From the NCBI GenBank assembly GCA_014190235.1, contig BJGC01000007.1:19549-83548 (forward strand): a DNA stretch of 64,000 nt, written 5' to 3'. Under the pieces are notes generated by a model that saw nothing but the letters and a program-made list of their open reading frames with translations, was not told the origin of the DNA and made no database searches. A program made the translations under genes and the position numbers. The DNA is from Actinomycetes bacterium. Its GTDB lineage: Bacteria > Actinomycetota > Acidimicrobiia > Acidimicrobiales > Ilumatobacteraceae. This document shows positions 1 through 7,099 of the stretch, piece after piece. Position 1 is the stretch's first letter; every line of letters begins with the position of its first letter.

Positions 1-2
1 TC

Positions 3-182
3 GCCTGCAACAGCGACTGCAACGCGGTTTTTATACCAGCCACATGTTGGGCAAACGGTGTGAGGAATCTTGGCAACGCCACAACGAGGACATGTGCTGC
101 GAGCAGGTGCGTCGAGACGCCAGTTGCTTGCGCGACGGGCGCGAGTTTTGCGTTTTGAGGTTTTTCTTTTGGGAACGGCCAC
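3..182 (-). CDS. rpmF: 50S ribosomal protein L32 (partial at left edge)
   Basis: Structural protein of the large ribosomal subunit. The minus-strand reading frame opens with residues V-A-V-P-K-R-K-T-S-K, the classic L32 N-terminus, and has the zinc-binding pairs C31/C34 and C44/C47 around the P-H-T-V core. Sixty codons are visible and the stop lies beyond base 1, so the gene is cut by the window edge, though L32 is usually about 57-66 residues. The start is GTG at 182, with an AGGAA ribosome-binding site at bases 191-195, eight bases upstream. It follows the DUF177 gene, the standard bacterial pairing, after a 107-base spacer that holds repeat structure. Confidence 0.93.
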   Translation of the reverse strand, partial: MAVPKRKTSKRKTRARRASNWRLDAPARSTCPRCGVAKIPHTVCPTCGWYKNRVAVAVAG

Positions 183-204
183 GGCGGTCTTCCTTAATTA
201 GTGC

Positions 205-244
205 GGGACTTGCGTACCACTGTTGTGAACGGGACTTGCGTCCC
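205..244 (-). promoter_or_regulatory. rpmF leader: 11-base direct repeats and GNRA-type hairpin
   Basis: The spacer between the DUF177 gene and rpmF has the 11-mer GGGACTTGCGT (plus-strand reading) at 205-215 and again at 231-241. In the minus-strand RNA the second copy continues into a perfect five-base-pair stem, GGGAC-GCAA-GUCCC (231-244), capped by a GCAA tetraloop of the GNRA class. This may be a ribosomal-protein leader or a processing signal. That role is inferred; only the repeats and stem are seen. Confidence 0.4.
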
Positions 245-289
245 TCTGGCGCTTTGATGTTATCGGGATGAGACAATTACTGGCGCTTC

Positions 290-805
290 TCAGGAATCTT
301 TGGTCAAGTTCTCCCTCAGGGTGTCCAGAACCGCCCATCGAGGGTCTGTCACATCGGTCGTACACGAACAGGATGCCTCTGACAGGTCTGCCCCGCATTG
401 ACTACAAAGCCCAGGGCAATCATCGCGGCATGTAGGCGCCAGCGGAAGAGCAAGCAAGATGTTCTCTCGAACCATGGGCAAAAGCGACACTTGGTCTTGT
501 TCAATAGCAAAGGCGTCGGGGTCTTCAAGAACCAATTGATACATCTCGGAAAACTCAACCGTAAGTGTTGTATCGATGGACTTCAGACACCGCCTGCACG
601 TGCCGTGCCACTGGGCTTGCGCGTTACCGGACACGGCCACCCCATTGGCAAGTGACTCAAGATGCACCGTCACAGGAACCGCAACATCGATGATGCGCTC
701 GTCTGCAAAATCAAAGTCTGCGACCGCAATCAATACTTCGATGTCCTTGATTGTTCCGGGACGCCGCAGAAGTTCGACAATATTTACGAGAAGTGGCGTA
801 GCCAT
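290..805 (-). CDS. DUF177/YceD family protein
   Basis: Member of the DUF177 (YceD) family, found beside rpmF across bacteria and linked in the literature to 23S rRNA/ribosome accumulation; the biochemical role is not settled. The family cysteines are present: a C-R-R-C pair about 70 residues in and a second cluster with a C-P-G-L-C-x-x-C-G core near residues 126-137. About 171 residues, typical for the family. An in-frame TTG lies three codons upstream at 814, but the ATG at 805 is preferred because it leads directly into the conserved A-T-P-L-L start and has a GAAAAG purine tract upstream. It is probably cotranscribed with sepIVA (18-base gap) and rpmF. Confidence 0.85.
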   Translation of the reverse strand: MATPLLVNIVELLRRPGTIKDIEVLIAVADFDFADERIIDVAVPVTVHLESLANGVAVSGNAQAQWHGTCRRCLKSIDTTLTVEFSEMYQLVLEDPDAFAIEQDQVSLLPMVRENILLALPLAPTCRDDCPGLCSQCGADLSEASCSCTTDVTDPRWAVLDTLRENLTKDS

Positions 806-823
806 CAGTTGCAACTTTTCTGT

Positions 824-1423
824 TTATGATCGATCTTGATCAAAAAAACCTGTGACGCCTGCATCCTCGACTCCAGGGGTGGGTTCTGCTTGCTCAGGAG
901 TATTTTGTATTCCGATAGTCAATCGTTGGCGACCATTGGCGACCGTCTTAGTGAGGCGATCTAACAAAATTTCAAAACTTCCTAAACGCTGATCAAGAAA
1001 ATCTTCCGTCTCGTTACGCTGGCGGCGTGACTCTGCATCTGCGGCATCGATCACTTGTTGAGCCCGAGCCTCTGCTGCACGCACAACTTCGGTTCGCTGC
1101 ACCAAGCGCTCTGCTTGTTGACGAGCAGCGCCAAGTAGTTCGTCTGCTTCTCGTTTTGTCTTTTCTAGAAACTCTTCGCGCTCCTTGAGCATCCAGCGTG
1201 CCTGACGGATTTCTTCAGGCAGACGACTGAGAGCATCTTCGAGCAACTCGATGATTTCGTCGCGATCTAATCGCGGAGTGCTCGACAATGGCATATTGGG
1301 CGCAGTGACGATGATGTCCATTGTGCGTCGCAACAGTATCTCGCTATCGCCCAGTCGAGCCTGCGCTTGCACAGGCTGAGGAAATGTTGCATCAACAGAA
1401 TCTTCAAAATTGTCGTCTCTCAT
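824..1423 (-). CDS. SepIVA-like coiled-coil cell-division protein
   Basis: A 199-residue, charged, mostly helical protein. Residues about 55-165 form a long coiled coil rich in Glu, Arg, Ala and Gln, flanked by a short acidic N-terminus and a Pro/Glu-rich tail, with no membrane segment. Its place between coaD and the DUF177 gene is that of mycobacterial SepIVA (Rv2927c type), a DivIVA-like septation factor, and the length and composition agree. Its ATG overlaps the coaD stop by four bases (ATGA), so translation is probably coupled. The assignment rests on gene order plus coiled-coil character, because such sequences drift fast. A DivIVA-domain or ATP-synthase-b-like annotation would describe the same protein. 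Confidence 0.72.
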   Translation of the reverse strand: MRDDNFEDSVDATFPQPVQAQARLGDSEILLRRTMDIIVTAPNMPLSSTPRLDRDEIIELLEDALSRLPEEIRQARWMLKEREEFLEKTKREADELLGAARQQAERLVQRTEVVRAAEARAQQVIDAADAESRRQRNETEDFLDQRLGSFEILLDRLTKTVANGRQRLTIGIQNTPEQAEPTPGVEDAGVTGFFDQDRS

Positions 1424-1911
1424 TTTTTACTCCGTTGGGGATATGTGTTGCGCAGAACAGTTGCTACCGCGCCTGGCACCATTGCTGACGTATCGCCACC
1501 ATAGTGAGCAATCTCGCGAATAAAACGACTGCTAATAAACCCAAAAGCAGGCGAACACGGCACATAGACCGTTCGCACCCCAGACACCGTAAAATTAGTT
1601 TGAGCCATCTGCTGTTCGATCTCAAAATCTGACATCGTGCGCAAACCTTTGACGATGCAGAGCGCCTGACACGAAATTGCTGCATCAACTGCGAGTCCAG
1701 CAAATGATCGCACCGTCACTGAACTGAGATGGCTCACCGAAGATTCGATCATGGCAATTCGCTGCTCAACGCTGAAACTGGCAGAAGATTTCTCAGGATT
1801 GTGCATCACTCCGATGACGACATCGCCAAATAACTTTGTTGCCTGATCCACAACGTCAAGATGTCCCAAGTGGAACGGATCAAAACTTCCGGGGTATAAA
1901 ACGGCACTCAT
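1420..1911 (-). CDS. coaD: Phosphopantetheine adenylyltransferase
   Basis: Catalyses the penultimate step of coenzyme A synthesis, joining 4'-phosphopantetheine and ATP to give dephospho-CoA. The nucleotidyltransferase motif G-S-F-D-P-F-H-x-G-H is at residues 8-17, with H14 and H17 forming the HxGH pair. The late I-S-S-R-F-I-R motif (ISSTxxR type) is also present. The 163-residue length is normal. A longer frame upstream is open, but the ATG at 1911 starts exactly at the family N-terminus and overlaps the rsmD stop by four bases. rsmD-coaD is one of the most widely conserved bacterial gene pairs. Confidence 0.95.
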   Translation of the reverse strand: MSAVLYPGSFDPFHLGHLDVVDQATKLFGDVVIGVMHNPEKSSASFSVEQRIAMIESSVSHLSSVTVRSFAGLAVDAAISCQALCIVKGLRTMSDFEIEQQMAQTNFTVSGVRTVYVPCSPAFGFISSRFIREIAHYGGDTSAMVPGAVATVLRNTYPQRSKK

Positions 1912-2453
1912 ACGCCATTTACCGTACCTGTTATGGCGGGTGTGCGACACAAAAATGTCACGACTGTGCGCCCGTAACGGCGCTCCCGAGTGGCTTCCCA
2001 GCCCTCTGGGGCAACAATGGCACGGTTTGACTCGGCCACCACAATGGGTGCGCAAATGCCAGCGAGCAAGAGATCCCACTGGTCAAAGTCATATGGTGGG
2101 TCAGCAATGACAACATCTGCCTCGAGTCCATGTGCCCCTTGGGTGCCGGCGTCCATCGCCAACACCGTGCACAACGCAGCCGCCCCCATCTCTTGGATGT
2201 TGCGTCGAAGCACAACAAGTGCTTCACGATCATTCTCAACAAAGATGCAGGATGCCGCGCCGCGCGACAAAGCCTCGAGCCCCATCGCTCCCGTACCTGC
2301 AAAGAGATCAAGAATTTTTGCATCCCTCACCACTCCAGAACTGTTGAGTGCGTTAAAAACTGCCTGTCGCACCTTGTCAGTGGTTGGTCGTGTCGCCTCT
2401 GATTGGGGCGATTCAATTCGTCGTCCTCGCCAGTCACCCGCTACCACTCGCAT
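1908..2453 (-). CDS. rsmD: 16S rRNA (guanine(966)-N(2))-methyltransferase
   Basis: S-adenosylmethionine-dependent methyltransferase that modifies G966 of 16S rRNA. The SAM-binding loop L-D-L-F-A-G-T-G-A-M-G lies at residues 48-58 and the amino-methyltransferase motif D-P-P-Y at 118-121. The N-terminal R-V-V-A-G-x-x-x-G-R-R segment is characteristic of RsmD. With start ATG 2453 it is 181 residues, the usual size. The open frame extends 28 codons further upstream but carries no family similarity there. It is translationally coupled to coaD by a four-base overlap. Confidence 0.93.
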   Translation of the reverse strand: MRVVAGDWRGRRIESPQSEATRPTTDKVRQAVFNALNSSGVVRDAKILDLFAGTGAMGLEALSRGAASCIFVENDREALVVLRRNIQEMGAAALCTVLAMDAGTQGAHGLEADVVIADPPYDFDQWDLLLAGICAPIVVAESNRAIVAPEGWEATRERRYGRTVVTFLCRTPAITGTVNGV

Positions 2454-2471
2454 ACAGAGCAGACTACGTCG

Positions 2472-2672
2472 GTGATTAGTCCCCAGGAGTCCATCATCTG
2501 CATTGACTGTGGCGGACCGTGCCATTTGCTCACCCATCCCCCTGAAGATGGCGTCTGGGAGGTGGATGATGTGGTCTCCTACCGCTGCCGCGACTGTCGT
2601 GATATTTGGTACCTACCACTGACCGAGGAAGACACTGACACTGGTCCACAACCCGATATGCCGTCTCTGTAA
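2472..2672 (+). CDS. Small zinc-ribbon protein, function unknown
   Basis: A 67-residue acidic protein with two metal-binding knuckles: C-I-D-C-G-G-P-C near the start and C-R-D-C about 35 residues later, separated by a hydrophilic segment with H-P-P-E. This spacing suits one zinc ion. GTG 2472 is the likely start; the open frame reaches back to 2403, but the upstream part would overlap the rsmD start and looks unlike protein. It sits alone on the plus strand between recG and rsmD, divergent from rsmD and convergent with recG. It could be a small nucleic-acid-binding or adaptor protein; I do not recognise a named family. Confidence 0.6.
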   Translation: MISPQESIICIDCGGPCHLLTHPPEDGVWEVDDVVSYRCRDCRDIWYLPLTEEDTDTGPQPDMPSL

Positions 2673-2684
2673 ACCGTGACGTTG

Positions 2685-4829
2685 CTAACTCTTGAAAAGG
2701 AATTCGATTTCTTCTTCGGTGAGAAGTAATTCCAGTTCATCGCGCAAGGTGGTGTGTGATGTTAGGAGTGGATCTGCATCGACAATTTCAAAGGCAGCAG
2801 CGCGCGCCAGTTCAATCAAATCGCGGTCGCGACGTAGCGAAGCCAAGTTGAGATCACTGCGACCCTTTTGCCGCGTGTCTTTGATCGCTCCTTCTCCGCG
2901 CAAGTCAAGATCAATTTCGGCAAGTTCAAATCCATCCGTTGTTGCCACCAGTGCCTGCACGCGCGGACCTGGCTCTGCGGCAGATGTCACCAGATAGCAC
3001 TCGGATGATATGGCTCCCCGTCCAACGCGCCCACGTAATTGATGCAACTGTGCAATACCAAAACGATCGGCGTCAAGAATCACCATTGCTGTTGCATTAG
3101 GAACATCAACTCCAACCTCAATCACCGTAGTTGCCACCAAGACATCTATTTTTTGGGCGCGAAATGCGTTCATTGTTACTTCTTTTTCAGATGACGACAT
3201 GCGTCCGTGCAGTAATCCGACAACCACAGACTTGAGTTCGCCTGCTTGAAGATCGTGAAATGTTTTTTCTGCTGAAGCAACTTCAAGTTTTTCACTTTCA
3301 TCGATTAACGGGCACACAACATATGCCTGCTGTCCCTCAGCAAGACGTTTACGAATCTCGTCCCACATCATCTTTTCTGATTCAGCACCATTGACCCACC
3401 GTGTTGCGATTGGCGTGCGACCCGGCGGAAGTTCGTCAAGCACGCTCACGTCAAGATCTCCATAGACGGTGAGCGCTGCCGTGCGCGGAATCGGCGTTGC
3501 CGTCATTGTTAATACGTCTGGCATTGAACCATTGGGGTTGTCAATAGCCTTGTCGCGCAAAGCGGCGCGCTGTTCTACGCCGAAGCGGTGCTGTTCGTCA
3601 ATCACGATGACTCCAAGACGAGAGAACACGACAGACTCTTGAATCAGCGCGTGCGTGCCAATCAAGATGTCAATGGTGCCATCGGCTACACCCGTCAGTA
3701 TTTTGCGTCGCGCCTCGCCTGTCACTCGACTCGTGAGTAGCTCCACACACAAAGGACGATCACCCAGCAGATTTGTATCATCAGGAATCTGAAGTCCATC
3801 CAGAAGTTGTCTAATGCTGCTGGCATGTTGTTCGGCTAACACTTCTGTCGGTGCCATGATTGCAGCCTGATGACCTCCTTGCACAGAACACAACATGGTC
3901 TGCACCGCAACGATGGTCTTGCCGCTTCCGACATCGCCTTGCAGTAGCCGATGCATCGGACGCGCCAACACAAGATCTTCGCTGATCTCACGAATGACAC
4001 GCGCTTGCGCACCAGTCAACGGAAACGGCAGCGAACTCGTAAAACGATCGATCAATGACCCTGAGACTCGATGCTGAAAACCTCGCAATTCGCGTTCGAG
4101 TGCGCGTTTGCGAGCAACGAGCACCATCTGCAACCGAAAAACTTCGTCAAAAGCCAAGCGCCGACGTGCTGCGTCGCGAGCCACAAACGATTCGGGCATG
4201 TGAATGTCTCGAAATGCGGTACTACGTCCGACAAGACCAAGGCGCGAGATGACGGTCTCGGGAAGTGTTTCGGCAAAACCGCGAGCAACACAGCGATTAA
4301 GTGATTCTTCCACCCATGCCGCAATGTGCCAAGTAAAAATACGAACCTTTTCGCTCTGGGCATAGATCGGTACAATTTTGCCCGTGCGATCACCGATCAG
4401 ATCAACAATCGGATTCGTCATTTGTAAATATCCGTTGCGCATCTCTGGTTTTCCAAATACCGAGACTTGCATCCCTGGCTCAAGTTGCTTCGCGCGCCAT
4501 GGTTGATTAAAAAAAGTGACAGATAATTTGCCCGAACCGTCTCCGGTGCTGACATTGACCATCATTTTTTTGGTCTTGGTTCGCACGCTTCGCACATTGA
4601 TCACCTTGACAAGCACTAATGAATCGACACCAACCTCTATGTCTGAAATACGCGCCTCATTTGTGCGGTCAATCCAGCGACGCGGATATGTCTGCAAAAG
4701 GTCCAAGACCGAACTAATCTCGAGCGTCTCGAGAGCGTCTTTGCGCTTTGGGCCGACCGCCTTGAGCACCTCTACCCCAAGGCCCTGGAGATCGCCCAGC
4801 GTGAGTGGCTGTGTGCTACTCAACGCCAA
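2685..4829 (-). CDS. recG: ATP-dependent DNA helicase RecG
   Basis: Superfamily 2 DNA translocase that remodels stalled replication forks and Holliday junctions. The 714 residues contain an N-terminal wedge/OB region and then the helicase motifs in order: Walker A G-D-V-G-S-G-K-T around residues 298-305, D-E-Q-H-R-F-G (Walker B), T-A-T-P-I-P-R (motif III), V-I-E-V-G-V-D-V-P-N-A (motif V) and Q-L-R-G-R-V-G-R-G (motif VI). All key residues are intact. Its start overlaps the end of yloV by 14 bases, matching the actinobacterial yloV-recG-rsmD order, here interrupted by a small plus-strand gene. Confidence 0.96.
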   Translation of the reverse strand: MALSSTQPLTLGDLQGLGVEVLKAVGPKRKDALETLEISSVLDLLQTYPRRWIDRTNEARISDIEVGVDSLVLVKVINVRSVRTKTKKMMVNVSTGDGSGKLSVTFFNQPWRAKQLEPGMQVSVFGKPEMRNGYLQMTNPIVDLIGDRTGKIVPIYAQSEKVRIFTWHIAAWVEESLNRCVARGFAETLPETVISRLGLVGRSTAFRDIHMPESFVARDAARRRLAFDEVFRLQMVLVARKRALERELRGFQHRVSGSLIDRFTSSLPFPLTGAQARVIREISEDLVLARPMHRLLQGDVGSGKTIVAVQTMLCSVQGGHQAAIMAPTEVLAEQHASSIRQLLDGLQIPDDTNLLGDRPLCVELLTSRVTGEARRKILTGVADGTIDILIGTHALIQESVVFSRLGVIVIDEQHRFGVEQRAALRDKAIDNPNGSMPDVLTMTATPIPRTAALTVYGDLDVSVLDELPPGRTPIATRWVNGAESEKMMWDEIRKRLAEGQQAYVVCPLIDESEKLEVASAEKTFHDLQAGELKSVVVGLLHGRMSSSEKEVTMNAFRAQKIDVLVATTVIEVGVDVPNATAMVILDADRFGIAQLHQLRGRVGRGAISSECYLVTSAAEPGPRVQALVATTDGFELAEIDLDLRGEGAIKDTRQKGRSDLNLASLRRDRDLIELARAAAFEIVDADPLLTSHTTLRDELELLLTEEEIEFLFKS

Positions 4830-6537
4830 ATAAATACGGGTAGAGCGGCTGGTCGCCGTGATGCACTTCTACTGTGATGTTGGGATGATGCTGTGACACC
4901 CAAGTTGTGATGTGCTCTGTCTGCGTTGTGTTTGCATCGATACCCGTAATCATGGTGAGCAACTCGCCACCGTCAGAAATAAGTTGCTCCAAGAGAGCCG
5001 TTGCTGCACCCGTTAACGAACCACTCACCGCCACTATTCCGTCACCGCGCACAAGACCGATCCAATCTCCAACTGTTACAGCTCCAACGTCACTTGAAGT
5101 ATCGCGCACGGCCTGAGTGATTTCACCAGTAGCGACTGAGTGAGCAGCACTTGTCATATTGCGCGCATTTGTCTCTGCTGATACCTCTGGATCATACGAC
5201 ACCAAGGCGGCAAGTGCCTCGGGCATCGAGCACGTGGGCACCACTCGAACATCTTTTGTTGTCAATGCATCAATTTGATTCGCTACAGGAATAATGTTTT
5301 TGTTGTTCGGCAAGATCACAACTTGAGTCGCATTCATGTGCTCAACAGCATCAAGAAGTTCTTGGGTTGACGGATTGAGTGTTTGCCCACCCGTAACAAT
5401 GCCTTGTACTCCGAGTTGTCCAAATAATTCAGCGAGCCCATCGCCGCTCGCAATTGCCACCACGGCGCAAGTTACCGGCGGAAGCGCACTTTGCGCGTGG
5501 TGTTTGTGTGCAACGCCGCCCAATGTCGCCTCACGTGCCTCGTGCTCTTCGGCAACTTCTTCAAAGAGGTCGGTCACACGAATCTCGCGGGGGCGACCAC
5601 CCAAAAGGAGGGGAACTTCTATGGCTGCTCCGATGTCGTTGGTGTGAACATGACAGTTGTAGAGACCCTCGCCACCCACGACGACAATGGAGTCACCAAT
5701 CTCGCCCCACGCCAATTTGAAATCTCGGCATTTGGAATCATCGAGATCAAGAAAAAACATGACTTCATATCGCAACTCACTCACATCAATCTCTCCAGTT
5801 GATGAAGTGCGATGTGTAATGCGCTCTAGTTGCTCGGCAGTTGGACCATCAATTTCTTCGGGTTCAGGAAGTGGTTCGCCATCAACGACGTATATCGCCG
5901 AATCGAGCAACAATAAAAATCCAGCACCCCCGGCATCAACAACACCTGCCTCTTTAAGAACAAGCAACTGTTCAGGAGTATTAGCCAGTGCAGTTCGACC
6001 AGCAACGCGCGCCGTTCGCAACATGGCAGACAATGTGGCGCCTTGCAACGCTGCTGCTGCCGCTGCATCTGCGGACTCTCGAACGACTGTGAGAATTGTT
6101 CCTTCAATTGGTTTGAGAACTGCTTCGTATGCCGCAACGGATGCCTTCTTCAATGCATCTGCAACATTGGTCGCCGATGCACGCTGATCTTTGACTTCTG
6201 CCAGAGTCGACGCCAACCCACGCAGGATTTGACTCAAGATGACCCCGCTGTTGCCACGCGCGCCCATCAGCGAACCGTGACTGATGGCACGACATGTGGG
6301 CTCCATTCCGTGATCTGCTGTTTCTAATTCAGCCACCACGGCATCAAGCGTGCGAGCCATATTTGTGCCAGTATCGCCATCGGGTACGGGATAAACATTG
6401 AGGCGATTGATCGCTGCGGCGTGCGCTTTCATGGTGTCGCGAAAAGCGATGACGGTCTGGCGGAGGTCATCGGCCCCAAGTTGCTCTAAAATAGGCACGC
6501 CGTCATCGTATCTAGTGCGGAGTTGGGGTCGCTTCAT
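4816..6537 (-). CDS. DAK2/DegV-type kinase-like protein (YloV/FakA family)
   Basis: Two-part protein of 573 residues. The N-terminal DhaL/DAK2 nucleotide-binding domain carries the metal/ATP motif N-V-Y-P-V-P-D-G-D-T-G-T-N-M at residues 47-60, and G-A-R-G-N-S-G-V-I-L-S-Q follows. The C-terminal part is the DAK1-like region of the YloV family. In Firmicutes this family includes fatty acid kinase FakA, which acts with DegV-type FakB lipid carriers; in Actinobacteria the substrate is inferred from that family. A TATAAA element lies 13 bases before the ATG at 6537. An inverted repeat at 6564-6584 lies just upstream of it and could act as an operator. Confidence 0.85.
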   Translation of the reverse strand: MKRPQLRTRYDDGVPILEQLGADDLRQTVIAFRDTMKAHAAAINRLNVYPVPDGDTGTNMARTLDAVVAELETADHGMEPTCRAISHGSLMGARGNSGVILSQILRGLASTLAEVKDQRASATNVADALKKASVAAYEAVLKPIEGTILTVVRESADAAAAAALQGATLSAMLRTARVAGRTALANTPEQLLVLKEAGVVDAGGAGFLLLLDSAIYVVDGEPLPEPEEIDGPTAEQLERITHRTSSTGEIDVSELRYEVMFFLDLDDSKCRDFKLAWGEIGDSIVVVGGEGLYNCHVHTNDIGAAIEVPLLLGGRPREIRVTDLFEEVAEEHEAREATLGGVAHKHHAQSALPPVTCAVVAIASGDGLAELFGQLGVQGIVTGGQTLNPSTQELLDAVEHMNATQVVILPNNKNIIPVANQIDALTTKDVRVVPTCSMPEALAALVSYDPEVSAETNARNMTSAAHSVATGEITQAVRDTSSDVGAVTVGDWIGLVRGDGIVAVSGSLTGAATALLEQLISDGGELLTMITGIDANTTQTEHITTWVSQHHPNITVEVHHGDQPLYPYLFGVE

Positions 6538-6563
6538 GTTCGCTGGTAGTTTTATAGGACGCC

Positions 6564-6584
6564 TGAGGCGCCTTTGGCGCTTCA
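6564..6584. promoter_or_regulatory. Nine-base-pair hairpin between yloV and rpmB
   Basis: Bases 6564-6572 (TGAGGCGCC) pair with 6576-6584 (GGCGCTTCA) through eight Watson-Crick pairs and one G-T pair, around a three-base TTT loop. Outer GGAC (6557-6560) and GTCC (6593-6596) could extend it. It lies in the 89-base divergent spacer, 42 bases before the rpmB start and 26 before the yloV start. It could be an L28 leader structure or a protein-binding site; the sequence does not decide. Confidence 0.45.
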
Positions 6585-6626
6585 GACAAGATGTCCCCAG
6601 TTAGTTCAACAAAGTTAGGTATCACT

Positions 6627-6821
6627 ATGGCTGCAGTATGCGAAGTTTGTGGCAAAGGCCCTTCATGGGGCATGTCCGTATCACACTCCCACGTGCGCAC
6701 AAAGCGCCGCTGGAATCCAAACATTCAACGCGTTCGTGCCATCGTCAAGGGCACACCTAAGCGTTTGTATGTCTGCACTGCGTGCATCAAGTCTGGCAAA
6801 GTCGTCAAGTCCGGTCGATAG
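6627..6821 (+). CDS. rpmB: 50S ribosomal protein L28
   Basis: Large-subunit ribosomal protein of 64 residues. It begins [11 protein letters not shown] and contains [11 protein letters not shown], the L28 core. The CxxC pairs C-E-V-C and C-T-A-C make this the zinc-binding C+ paralogue type. The ATG at 6627 gives the canonical N-terminus, although the frame is open from 6591. No strong ribosome-binding site is visible (only a weak TTAGG). It is followed after five bases by a cold-shock-like gene, suggesting one transcript. Confidence 0.95.
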   Translation: MAAVCEVCGKGPSWGMSVSHSHVRTKRRWNPNIQRVRAIVKGTPKRLYVCTACIKSGKVVKSGR

Positions 6822-6826
6822 TCGCA

Positions 6827-7048
6827 ATGCAAGGCGTGATCAAGGCCTACGACCCAGTCAGCGGTAACGGTGTCGTCATGCGCGACACAGATCTCTCAGA
6901 GTACGAACTTGCAGCCAATGCCTTAGAAGGTTCAATCTTTCGCATGTTGCGACAAGGTCAACGAGTTGTGTTTAGTCTTGACGCATCTGGCCATGCGACT
7001 ACATTGCGTCTTGGATCAGAAACAGATATGGCAACACCCGGTTCCTGA
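6827..7048 (+). CDS. Cold-shock-domain-like small protein
   Basis: A 73-residue protein whose first two thirds resemble a cold-shock/OB fold: it opens G-V-I-K-A-Y-D-P-V-S-G-N-G-V-V and continues with G-Q-R-V-V-F-S-L-D near residue 50, the beta-strand layout of CspA-type RNA chaperones. The usual RNP1 aromatic motif (K-G-F-G-F-I) is replaced by S-G-N-G-V-V-M, so single-stranded nucleic acid binding may be altered. ATG 6827 lies five bases after the rpmB stop. Such variants beside ribosomal genes suggest a translation-related role, which is inference. Confidence 0.68.
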   Translation: MQGVIKAYDPVSGNGVVMRDTDLSEYELAANALEGSIFRMLRQGQRVVFSLDASGHATTLRLGSETDMATPGS

Positions 7049-7099
7049 AGAGTTTCTTTTCTAGACTTCTCCCTACATCCCCTACTTTTTGAGGTTCCA

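Noticed and set aside
1990-2475. A 161-codon plus-strand frame over rsmD
   Set aside because: Antisense of rsmD. It also overlaps the zinc-ribbon gene in another frame and shows no protein-like motif.
5687-6187. A 166-codon plus-strand frame inside yloV
   Set aside because: Shadow of yloV; Ser/Arg-rich composition, no start signals, and the DhaL motifs in the other strand are clear.
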